A DNA stretch of 64,000 nucleotides from Pseudodesulfovibrio sediminis. GTDB taxonomy: Bacteria; Desulfobacterota; Desulfovibrionia; Desulfovibrionales; Desulfovibrionaceae. Shown here piece after piece: positions 50,901 through 58,068 of this stretch. The DNA lies in NCBI RefSeq assembly GCF_020886695.1, contig NZ_AP024485.1, positions 3,167,001 through 3,231,000 of the forward strand. The letters run 5' to 3'. The notes below the pieces were generated by a model. That model was not told the DNA's origin. It did no database searches and saw nothing but the letters and a program-made list of their open reading frames with translations. Each line of letters starts with the position of its first letter. Position 1 is the first letter of the stretch. A program made the translations under genes and the position numbers.

Positions 50901-51394
50901 GCACAGGAACGTCCGTGCATTTTCGCATCCCGTTTCGTGAGGTGGCGGCTCCGGTTGAGGACACGCCCGGCACGGATATTCCTGCTCAAAAGTCCATTCA
51001 TTCGGCTGGTTCATCATCCTTGTATATCCTGTTGGCCGAAGACGACCGCGTCAGTCGACTGACTGCCATGCGTCAACTGGAAAAGATGGGACATATGGTT
51101 GTGCCTGTCGTCAATGGAAAAGACGCCATTTCCGCATTGAAGGAGAGTCGTTTTGATCTGATTTTGATGGACGTGCAGATGCCGGTCATGGATGGCCTTG
51201 AGGCCACCCGAACCATTCGTGACGGTGCAGTAGGCGACCGCGCCAGGGATATCCCTATCGTGGCGTTGACCGCCTATGTCATGGATGGCGACAAGGAACA
51301 CTTCATGAAGGCCGGAATGACCAACTATCTTTCCAAACCGGTGGACATGCAGAAATTGACGAAAGTGCTTGAAAAACTGTTTCCTGACACCTGA
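47996..51394 (+). CDS. MASE3-PAS hybrid histidine kinase
   Basis: 1132 residues. A MASE3-type membrane sensor with about seven to eight helices (~5-235, with LVFISISLLPIAVLGFLHTISLE) is followed by four PAS domains (~250-740), HisKA with His763 (SHEIRTPLNG), HATPase (NLVGNSIKFT, DTGIGIP, GLGLSI) and a C-terminal receiver with acceptor Asp1059 (LMDVQMPVMDG). GGAGGG precedes ATG 47996; the longer frame is not needed. No histidine phosphotransfer domain or output regulator is adjacent, so it needs a partner elsewhere. A strong terminator follows at 51434. Confidence 0.92.
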   Translation: MKRISALLGWGIILVGAYWLSRLNVVVFHSAIELFSITVSICAFMVGWNSRHLNKNSYLVFISISLLPIAVLGFLHTISLESMDVFPGHGADIPIQFWVITRYLIAISFLLAPVVIGKQVRFVAVLVGFSAVAALASAAVFLNAFPVCYQKGVGYTPFRIFSEYIMIGLFCLAAWSLYRKRHVLLNDICGLTLGAMALFIMRGLVFVGFQGTYDFVYYLEHVFELIAYYLLYLAIVRTGIKKPYESLSRDLISSEHRYRTLFAFSPFGIILIEPKTRAIHMANDSSRNMFGCGPDDLPFECVEDLHSDEFRQSAMEVYAEHASRKTCKTSGVLFRKVDGTTFYADVTTSAMEMNGKVLLVVFLEDVTESRVAQEKLRKSERRSKEFVAASPVGIFAIDEHGWYKEINPAGCAMLGYTSEELLTMNMADVDASGEGDLDNMLETLFDAGQFKGELRVRRKDGSYRDVMLDAVLLDDGFLLAFCEDISDQKQAERKLRESEERFKALHNASFGGIAIHDKGIILECNQGLAETTGYTLEELTGMDGLLLIDESYRDQVMANILAENEEPYEVQGVRKSGEVYPVRLEGRNIPYKGKRVRTVEFRDITQQKQAEKALLESEARFRLLYMDAPVPYQSLDAKGNILEVNRKYCDVLGYEREELLGRNFSELLHPEWQQHFVDNFPRFKAVGEILGVEFEMQRKDGEYILVTFNGRIGKQPDGQFLQTHCVFRDISTERATEDHLIQAKNAAEAASQSKSEFLANMSHEIRTPLNGVLGMLQLLQTTSLDSEQHEYIHLAVQSSRRLTRLLSDILDLSRVEAGKLVLLNEAFSLKEKLEEAVELYRPLAMQAGIELLLNLDPELPSWVTGDPTRLQQVLANLVGNSIKFTTEGSVSVSVTPLSDAYVDNPGILFSVVDTGIGIPDDKLGKLFSAFTQVSEGYSRKFQGAGLGLSICKRLVDLMGGGIAVESEVGTGTSVHFRIPFREVAAPVEDTPGTDIPAQKSIHSAGSSSLYILLAEDDRVSRLTAMRQLEKMGHMVVPVVNGKDAISALKESRFDLILMDVQMPVMDGLEATRTIRDGAVGDRARDIPIVALTAYVMDGDKEHFMKAGMTNYLSKPVDMQKLTKVLEKLFPDT

Positions 51395-51433
51395 TGTCTG
51401 TCGGCCACCCCAGGCTGACGTGAAAGCATAAGG

Positions 51434-51473
51434 CAGTGCCCCGCAGAGAATGGTCTCTGCGGGGCACTGTTTT
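51434..51473 (+). terminator. Intrinsic terminator after the hybrid kinase
   Basis: A 16-bp perfect stem (51434-51449 with 51454-51469), 4-nt loop, then TTTTG on the + strand. It lies between convergent genes. Confidence 0.9.
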
Positions 51474-51487
51474 GTTCGGCTTCAGGG

Positions 51488-54400
51488 TTAGTTCTGTTTC
51501 ATGGGGATGTCGCTCCCCTTTTTGACCACGGCCGGGTCCCATGCATAGCCCTTGAATCCCTGTTTGAAGAACAGGGCATACAGGACCGGGCAGAGGACCA
51601 GGGTCAGGATCGTGGCAACGGCCAGGCCGGACATGATCAGGTTGGCCATGGGGCGCCACATTTCGCCGCCCTGCAATGAGAGCGGGATCATGCCGATGAT
51701 GGTGGTCGTGGCGGTCATGATGATGGGACGCGAGCGTTCCATGGCCGAAAGCACGATGGCATCGGCCAGCTCAAGCCCTCGGCCACGCTGAATCTCTATG
51801 CGGTCAATGAGCATGATGGCGTTGTTCACGATGATGCCCAATAGCGAGATCATGCCGAGCATGGGCATGAACCCGAAGGGCGCGTTGGTGGCCAGCATGC
51901 CTGTGGAGATGCCGATCATCATGGGCGGCAGGGTCAGCAGGATGATGAGCGGGCGTCTGATCGAGTTGAACTGGAAGATGAGGACGAGCACGAGCAGGCC
52001 CATGGCCAAGGGCATGTTGGCGTTGATGGCCGCCTGGGATTCCGCACTCTTTTCGAACTCGCCGCCGTACTCGACCGTATAGCCAATGGGCCATTGATCA
52101 TCGGCCATATAGGTTTCCAGAACCGGACGGACGTTGCGGAGGATGGAGAGGGCAAAATACCCGTCGGCCACATCCGCCTTGATGGTGATGGCCCGTGACT
52201 GATCCCTTCGTCTGATGTCGGACGGCTGCCAATCCAGCCGTGTGGTGGCTATCTGGCTCAGGGGTACGCTGGTGCCGTTTTCATAGGAATAGACATTGAG
52301 GCTTTCGAGCTTGTCCAGGTGCCCACGGAAACCGCCGTCGTTACGCAGCATGATCGGGATGACCGTGTCGCCGTCGCGATAGTCCGAGGCACGCAGGCCG
52401 CTCATGGAGGTCTGGAGGCTGACGGCTACGTCAAAGCTGGACAGTCCTGCTTCACGCGCCTTGTCCTGATCGACCTCCACCATCATTTTCTTTGTCCATT
52501 GGCCCCAGTCGTCCCAGACACGGGTGATGCCCGGCTGGTCTTCGACCACCCCCACGATCTTGTCACGCAGGGCGTACAGGGTGGAGATGTCCGGGCCGGA
52601 GAGCCTGATTTGAATGGGCGCGCCCACCGGCGGGCCGTTCATGAGTTTCTTGAGGCTGACGTCGGCATCCGGGAAGTTGGTATCCAGTTCTGCCCGGGTA
52701 CGCTTGATGATGCCGTCGACGGATTCAACTGATTTCGTGTTGACCACGAACGTTGCCAGGTTGTCGTTCTGTTGTTCCAGGTTCACAGGCAGGTACCAGC
52801 GGGGGCCGCCATGGCCCACGAAGACACCGACGCTGGCCACGTCTTCATCGGCCAGCAGGAATTTCTCCAACCGGGCCACACGTCTGTTGGTGGTGGTGAT
52901 ATCCGTGCCGTAAGGCTGCCAGAAATCAATGGTGAACTGGGCTCGCTCGTTTGGAGGGAAGAACATCTTGGGTACGAATTTAAAGGCCCAGAACGCCACG
53001 CCGCAGCACAGGAACATGCCCACGATGAACGCGGTCCGATTGCGCAGGCAGGCCAGCAGGAGAGCGCGATATGCGCGGTACAAACGGCTGGTATAGGTCT
53101 GTATGATGATCTTCGGCTTGAGAATGTAGTAGCACAACATGGGCACCATGGACATGGACAGCCCCCAGGAGCAGACCAGTGTCAGGGAGACCACCACGAA
53201 CAGGGATGCACAGAATTCGCCGACCGGATGTTCGGCCATGGGAATGGGCAGAAAGGCGAACACGGTGGTCAGGGACGCGGCCAGCAGCGGCATCCACAGC
53301 TCGGACACAGCGCCGGTCACGGCCTTGAGGCGGTCTTCGCCTGAAGCCAGACGGACCAGGATGGCTTCGGAGACCACGACCCCGTTATCCACCAGAATAC
53401 CCAGTGAGATGATGAGCGAGGCAATGGAGATGCGTTGGAGGCCTACGTCGAAATAGGGCATGAGCGCGATGCACCCGAGCATGGCCATGGGCACCAGCGA
53501 ACCGGCGATGAAGCCGGTGCGCAGTCCGGCAAACAGCAGGATGATGACTACAACAAAGACAAATGATTCCACAAGGTTGATCATGAAATCGTTGATAGCC
53601 GCGTTGACGTAGTCCGGTTGGAAGACCACGATTTCGGCATCGAGCCCCTGATACATGTCGGCGCGCAGTTCTTCGAGGCGTTTGGACACGCGGTCACCCA
53701 GTTCGGTGATGTTGCCGCCGTCTGCCATGGATACGGCCAGCATCAGGCCGGGTTTGCCGTTGAACCGGGTCATGTTGGACGGCGGGTCGGCAAAACCGCG
53801 GGAAACGGTCGTCATGTCGCTGAGACGAACGGAACTCTTTTGTCCCGGAGGCCGCAGGGCCAGGGAGTATATGTCCTCCACGCCGTTGAACTCGCCGGTC
53901 GGTTCGATGGTGATCCGTTCCGGGCCGACCTGGCTGGAACCACTGGGCTGGATGGTGTTCTGGCTTTCGATCATCTGGGCCAGCGCAAAGGGGCTGATGC
54001 CGGCGGCAGCCATGCGCGAGTTCGTGAAATCGACATAGATGCGTTCGGCCTGGACGCCCCAGCGGTCCACCTTGCCCACGCCTTTGATCTTGAGCAGTTG
54101 ATCGCGCATGTCGTCTGCCGCGTCCTTGAGCTCTCGGTAGGAAAACCCATCGCCGGTCAGGGAGATGACAATGCCGAAGACGTCGCCGAATTCGTCATTG
54201 ACCATAGGAGTGTAGGCCTCGTCTGGCAGATTGGGTTTGGCGTCGTCCACCTTGTTGCGGAGTTTCTGCCAGATGGGGGTCATGTTCTTGATGGAGTCGA
54301 GGAACTCCACCTTGACGATGGACAGCCCGGTCATGGACTGGGATTCAACGGTCTTGACTTCGCTGATTTCGCGGATCTTCTCTTCAAGCTTGTCCGTGAC

Positions 54401-54586
54401 GAGCTCTTCAACGCGCTGGGGGGATGCACCGGGGAACACCGTGGTGACAATGGCCGTGCGGATGATGAAATCAGGGTCTTCATCCTTTGGAATGGAGAAG
54501 AACGTCATCACTCCGCTGACCGCGATGATCAGGAAGAGTGCTATGGAGGTGCGATTGTTTTCAATGCACCATCTGGCGAGATTCAT
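51488..54586 (-). CDS. RND multidrug efflux pump, inner-membrane subunit
   Basis: 1032 residues, the standard size of AcrB/MdtB-type pumps, with twelve helices and two large periplasmic loops. The N-terminal SIPKDEDPDFIIRTAIV and PGASPQRVEELVTDKLE are typical. The proton-relay helix reads LGILVDNGVVVSEA, so the second acid of the usual DD pair is Asn, as in some RND branches. It starts 2 nt after the adaptor gene. No outer-membrane factor gene is present, so a shared TolC-like protein must serve. Substrate unknown. Confidence 0.92.
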   Translation of the reverse strand: MNLARWCIENNRTSIALFLIIAVSGVMTFFSIPKDEDPDFIIRTAIVTTVFPGASPQRVEELVTDKLEEKIREISEVKTVESQSMTGLSIVKVEFLDSIKNMTPIWQKLRNKVDDAKPNLPDEAYTPMVNDEFGDVFGIVISLTGDGFSYRELKDAADDMRDQLLKIKGVGKVDRWGVQAERIYVDFTNSRMAAAGISPFALAQMIESQNTIQPSGSSQVGPERITIEPTGEFNGVEDIYSLALRPPGQKSSVRLSDMTTVSRGFADPPSNMTRFNGKPGLMLAVSMADGGNITELGDRVSKRLEELRADMYQGLDAEIVVFQPDYVNAAINDFMINLVESFVFVVVIILLFAGLRTGFIAGSLVPMAMLGCIALMPYFDVGLQRISIASLIISLGILVDNGVVVSEAILVRLASGEDRLKAVTGAVSELWMPLLAASLTTVFAFLPIPMAEHPVGEFCASLFVVVSLTLVCSWGLSMSMVPMLCYYILKPKIIIQTYTSRLYRAYRALLLACLRNRTAFIVGMFLCCGVAFWAFKFVPKMFFPPNERAQFTIDFWQPYGTDITTTNRRVARLEKFLLADEDVASVGVFVGHGGPRWYLPVNLEQQNDNLATFVVNTKSVESVDGIIKRTRAELDTNFPDADVSLKKLMNGPPVGAPIQIRLSGPDISTLYALRDKIVGVVEDQPGITRVWDDWGQWTKKMMVEVDQDKAREAGLSSFDVAVSLQTSMSGLRASDYRDGDTVIPIMLRNDGGFRGHLDKLESLNVYSYENGTSVPLSQIATTRLDWQPSDIRRRDQSRAITIKADVADGYFALSILRNVRPVLETYMADDQWPIGYTVEYGGEFEKSAESQAAINANMPLAMGLLVLVLIFQFNSIRRPLIILLTLPPMMIGISTGMLATNAPFGFMPMLGMISLLGIIVNNAIMLIDRIEIQRGRGLELADAIVLSAMERSRPIIMTATTTIIGMIPLSLQGGEMWRPMANLIMSGLAVATILTLVLCPVLYALFFKQGFKGYAWDPAVVKKGSDIPMKQN

Positions 54587-54588
54587 GG

Positions 54589-55680
54589 CTAGCCTTCCTC
54601 ACCGTTTTTATGAAAGCGCACCTGAAGCCCTTCCTTGAGTCGGTGCACGCCGCGGATGACGATGATGTCTCCGGGGTTGACGCCTTCACGAATTTCAAGG
54701 CCCTGTGAGGAGAGATCGCCCACTACCACCGTTTTCTTGGAAACTGTGGAGTCCTTGGTGTTCACCACCCAGATGGAGCGGGTGCCGTCGGTTTCGCCGA
54801 GGACCGCTACTGCGGGCAGGTAATACACATCTGTTGTTGATTCCCGTCCAAGGAAATCCACATGGCCGGACATGCCGCTTCGGACCAGCTTCTCCTTGTT
54901 GTCGAGGTAGACTTTGACCGGGTAGGTTGACCCGGAGGCGGAGTCCACGCTGACTTCCATGACCGTGCCTTTCATCCTGTGCCCCGGCAGGGCGTCGAAC
55001 AGCACTTCCACGGGATCGCCTTCGTGCACCTGCGAGATCAGAATGTCGGGAATGGCCACGTACATCTTCATCTGGCGGCCTGCGTTGAACGACGCCACGG
55101 ACTGTCCCGCAGAGACGTTCTGGTGAATTTTGCTTTCCACTTTGCCGATCCATCCATCAAAGGGGGCGCGCAGTGTCGTGTAGTTCAGGTGTTTGCGCGC
55201 TATTTCGAGTTTTTTGGACGAGGCACTGAGTTGGGCTTCATACGATTTGAAGTCCGCTTCTATCTGGTCCAGTTCGCCTCGGGAAATGACCCCGCGCACA
55301 AACAGCTCGGTGTTGCGTTTCATGTCGGCTTTTGCGCGGACGTAGTTGGCGCGGATCTGTTCCAGGTTGGCGTTGGCCTGCCGTACTTCCAGTTCATAAT
55401 CAGCGGGATCAAGCCGGGCTATGATTGCGTTCTTGCTGAATCGACGGCCTATCTGATCACCGGGGAAGGCTATGATCTTGCCCCCCACCCGAAAGGAAAG
55501 GTCCGTCTCAAGGGCGTCTTCGGCGACGCCTGCGAAAGTCCACTGCTTGCCCTGGTTGAATGCGCTGACGGTCATGGTCTTGACCGGGCGAATCGGGGCT
55601 TTCACTTCGGCCGGTTTCTTGTTGCAGCCCTGTATGATGAACAGGGAAAGCACAATGGCGAGAACGGTGAATTTATGCAT
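54589..55680 (-). CDS. RND periplasmic adaptor lipoprotein (membrane fusion protein)
   Basis: 363 residues with a lipoprotein signal (LSLFIIQGC, lipobox Cys near residue 19). The order is barrel-sandwich hybrid (FRVGGKIIAFP, GDQIGRRFSKNAIIARLD), a coiled-coil hairpin (~90-165), the second lipoyl half (LRAPFDGWIGKV), then beta-barrel and membrane-proximal domains. It links the RND pump to an outer-membrane channel. ATG 55680 overlaps the TetR stop by 1 nt (TAATG); the longer frame overlaps tetR and is rejected. Confidence 0.92.
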   Translation of the reverse strand: MHKFTVLAIVLSLFIIQGCNKKPAEVKAPIRPVKTMTVSAFNQGKQWTFAGVAEDALETDLSFRVGGKIIAFPGDQIGRRFSKNAIIARLDPADYELEVRQANANLEQIRANYVRAKADMKRNTELFVRGVISRGELDQIEADFKSYEAQLSASSKKLEIARKHLNYTTLRAPFDGWIGKVESKIHQNVSAGQSVASFNAGRQMKMYVAIPDILISQVHEGDPVEVLFDALPGHRMKGTVMEVSVDSASGSTYPVKVYLDNKEKLVRSGMSGHVDFLGRESTTDVYYLPAVAVLGETDGTRSIWVVNTKDSTVSKKTVVVGDLSSQGLEIREGVNPGDIIVIRGVHRLKEGLQVRFHKNGEEG

Positions 55681-56348
55681 TATGCAATCTCCATATGCAG
55701 CCCGAGAAGGCCGCGGATGCGTGTTTGCAGGATGGGGGTGATGGTCTCCAGATGGTCCGCGTATGAAGTCCACCCAAGACGTTTGGTTATGATGGATTGG
55801 CATTCGAGAAATTTGATGATGATGCCGATGATGCAGTGAGAGCTGATAAGCACATTTTCTTTTGGAGTATCGGGCGGAAGGACCGTTTTAACGAGTATCC
55901 GCAAAGCGCTCAGGGTTGGATCAAAGAACTCTCTTTCCAGCTTGGGATAGAGTTCGGAAGGGTACGCCATTTCCCGCGAAATAATGACTGCCCGCCAGAG
56001 GTAATTGATATCAGACAGGAGCGTGTTCACCAGCTGGCCGACAAACCAGTTGACAACCAGCGCTTTTTTGGCCGTATCGGAGCCTGCCTTGTCCAGCCTT
56101 TCCTGTACCTCTTCGTATGACGGGAATATTTCATCCCGCACCTCTATGATCTCTTGCATTATGGCTTCGTACAGTCCGGCCTTGCCGCCGAAATGATAAC
56201 TCACCGTGGCGAGATTGACCTCGGCCTCGGTGGCCAGCGTGCGCATGCTGACGCCGCTGTATCCGTATTGGGCGAATAACCGCGCACCGGTCTCCAGCAA
56301 CGTGGCCCTGGTTTCTTCGCCCTGAATTTTTTTACTGACCTGTGACAT
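55680..56348 (-). CDS. TetR-family repressor of the efflux operon
   Basis: 222 residues. N-terminal helix-turn-helix (TRATLLETGARLFAQYGYSGVSMRTLATEAEVNLATVSYHF) and a ligand domain that resembles the CerR/DUF1956 group. ATG 56348 has AGGAG upstream. It is first in the tetR-adaptor-pump operon and presumably represses it; a candidate operator is at 56424. The inducer is not known. Confidence 0.88.
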   Translation of the reverse strand: MSQVSKKIQGEETRATLLETGARLFAQYGYSGVSMRTLATEAEVNLATVSYHFGGKAGLYEAIMQEIIEVRDEIFPSYEEVQERLDKAGSDTAKKALVVNWFVGQLVNTLLSDINYLWRAVIISREMAYPSELYPKLEREFFDPTLSALRILVKTVLPPDTPKENVLISSHCIIGIIIKFLECQSIITKRLGWTSYADHLETITPILQTRIRGLLGLHMEIA

Positions 56349-56423
56349 ACTCGATACTCCTGAATGCGGCATGCGATTTTGCCATGCTTTAAGGGAATTC
56401 TTACAGCTATACATAGATTATGT

Positions 56424-56438
56424 CAAACGTTCGTTTTG
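56424..56438 (-). promoter_or_regulatory. Candidate operator of the efflux TetR protein
   Basis: CAAACGTTCGTTTTG is nearly palindromic (AACG-TT-CGTT core). On the minus strand it lies just before a -10-like CATAAT, in the position where TetR proteins often block polymerase. Confidence 0.4.
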
Positions 56439-56601
56439 TATAAAATTAAAAAATAATAATTGTATAAAGGTAATAAAATTAGTGTGTTATGTTTGTATTG
56501 GCGCGCAGCGAGAGATCGAAAGTGGGTTTTTTGCATACTGTTTTGGAGCCGGAGGCAGGCGCGTAGTGCGCTCGATGCCCGACGCGTTATTTTGGCTCAG
56601 T

Positions 56602-57081
56602 TCAGCACTTGATGCCTTCGATCGAGAGGAGTTTTTTCTTGGTTTCCAAGCCAAGGGCATAGCCGGTGAGTGTGCCGTTGCTGCCGATGACACGGTGGCA
56701 GGGCACGATGATCGGGATGGGGTTTTTAGCGTTGGCCATACCGACGGCCCGGCAGGCGTTGGGGTTGCCAATGCTGATGGCAATGTCCTTGTAGCTGCGA
56801 ACCTGACCAAAGGGAATGGCGCGCAATGCAGCCCAGACCTGTTGCTGGAATGCGGTCCCCTGTGGATTGAGAAGGACGTCGAATCGAGTCAGTCGGCCAT
56901 CGAAGTAAGCCAAAAGCTGTTCTTTTATCCCGGCAAAAAAAGTCTCGTCCTGCACCCAGTCCTTGTTGATTTCAACAGTCCGGCTACTCTGTTCGGTGTT
57001 CATGTGCAGGGTGGTCAGACCTTCTTCGTTACCCACTAAGGCTATCTCGCCGACGATTGTATTGAATCGGGTGTACCGCAT
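56602..57081 (-). CDS. ogt: Methylated-DNA-protein-cysteine methyltransferase
   Basis: 159 residues. It repairs O6-alkylguanine by transfer to its own cysteine. The acceptor Cys128 lies in PIIVPCHRVIG; the Arg-finger helix region (GTAFQQQVWAALRAIPFGQVRSY) and the C-terminal YALGLETKKKLL are conserved. The N-terminal domain is short, as in Ogt. GGAGAACCGAG precedes ATG 57081. Monocistronic; 187 bp separate it from the tetR gene downstream on the same strand. Confidence 0.92.
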   Translation of the reverse strand: MRYTRFNTIVGEIALVGNEEGLTTLHMNTEQSSRTVEINKDWVQDETFFAGIKEQLLAYFDGRLTRFDVLLNPQGTAFQQQVWAALRAIPFGQVRSYKDIAISIGNPNACRAVGMANAKNPIPIIVPCHRVIGSNGTLTGYALGLETKKKLLSIEGIKC

Positions 57082-57353
57082 CTCGGTTCTCCATTTTCGG
57101 TTTTTGACAAGGCCGGAGGCACAGGCTGTTTATTGTTGTCGTGTGCGCCGGTTTGCATAGGGACCGCATAAAAATCCGCGTCCCGGTGTAGGATCCAGGG
57201 TTTTCCCGCTCTCTGCAAGTGGTTTTTGCAAGGGAGGGGATGATTGTAAAAAATCCAAATTTCACAATTGAAAGAGCATTTTTTTCCAAATTTTTTACTT
57301 AGCAATGATGGGGAGAGTGTGTTTAATCAATGATTATAGGTCGATCTTCATAA

Positions 57354-57375
57354 AAACTGAGCGTATACTCAGTTT
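57354..57375. promoter_or_regulatory. TetR operator A of the SulP operon
   Basis: AAACTGAG-CGTATA-CTCAGTTT: perfect 8-bp arms. It lies upstream of the -35 element at 57387. Confidence 0.7.
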
Positions 57376-57386
57376 GGGAGTTTTCT

Positions 57387-57416
57387 TTGACATGTGAAGA
57401 AAAGAACAAGTACAAG
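57387..57416 (+). promoter_or_regulatory. Sigma-70-like promoter of the SulP operon
   Basis: TTGACA (57387-57392), 18-bp spacer, TACAAG (57411-57416). The -35 is perfect and the -10 is 4 of 6. It lies between the two operators. Confidence 0.55.
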
Positions 57417-57423
57417 CGAAGAG

Positions 57424-57445
57424 AAACTGAGTGAGCACTCGGTTT
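57424..57445. promoter_or_regulatory. TetR operator B of the SulP operon
   Basis: AAACTGAG-TGAGCA-CTCGGTTT: arms match operator A except for one base. It falls on the predicted transcription start and lies 70 bp centre to centre from operator A. Confidence 0.7.
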
Positions 57446-57470
57446 TCGAGAATAAGGATGGATACGCCAC

Positions 57471-58055
57471 TTGAAGAAGAAAGAAGCCATACTCAAAGTA
57501 GCCACGGTGCTGTTTGCGCATCAGGGGTTTGCAGATACGTCGGTTCATGAACTGGCAAAGCTGACCGAGGTTGCCGAGGGAACCATCTTCTATCATTTCA
57601 AGAGCAAAGAAGGGTTGCTGCTGGCTATCCTGGAGAAGACCAGAGACGAGATAGTTAACCAGTTCGAACAGTTTTTTGAGAACAGACCGTTCGAGTCCGG
57701 TTTCGAGATGGCAGAGGAGGTCGTCTCGTTTTATCTTTATCTGGCTGGATTCATGGAAGACAAGTTCCTTTTGCTGCACAGGCATTTTCTCTACAAATTC
57801 TCCGAGTCCAATCCGGAGTTCAGGGAAAACCTTGAGGCAATTTACAACTGTTTGGTCGATATCTTCGAGAAAGCTATCACCAAAGGACAGGAAGACGGTT
57901 CCATAAATCAGGAAATCCATTCCCGAAAATCCGCGCTCATTCTTTTTACCATGGTAGATGGTCTGGTTCGGTTCAAAAACTACAACTTGTATGATGCGGG
58001 TGCGTTGTTCAACGAATTAATGCGAACATGTCGTAGAATGTTGCAGGCTTCATAG
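57471..58055 (+). CDS. TetR-family regulator of the SulP operon (TTG start)
   Basis: 194 residues. Helix-turn-helix KEAILKVATVLFAHQGFADTSVHELAKLTEVAEGTIFYHF, then a helical ligand domain. The only credible start is TTG 57471: upstream in-frame codons run into a stop and the nearby ATG 57458 is in another frame. AAGGAT is 13 nt upstream, so translation may be weak. SulP follows 13 nt later, so it most likely controls its own operon through the two operators. The ligand is unknown. Confidence 0.85.
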   Translation: MKKKEAILKVATVLFAHQGFADTSVHELAKLTEVAEGTIFYHFKSKEGLLLAILEKTRDEIVNQFEQFFENRPFESGFEMAEEVVSFYLYLAGFMEDKFLLLHRHFLYKFSESNPEFRENLEAIYNCLVDIFEKAITKGQEDGSINQEIHSRKSALILFTMVDGLVRFKNYNLYDAGALFNELMRTCRRMLQAS

Positions 58056-58068
58056 AGGAAGAGGTTGA

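Larger units (their letters stand above)
57082..57470. other. Control region between ogt and the SulP operon
   Basis: 389 bp. The right half holds two matching TetR-type operators and a sigma-70-like promoter, listed separately. The frames on the minus strand here (57029-57305, 57323-57505) have no family resemblance and are not called. Confidence 0.6.

Noticed and set aside
57029-57505. Short frames on the minus strand between ogt and the TetR gene
   Set aside because: They overlap the start of ogt or the operator-promoter region and show no protein-like pattern.
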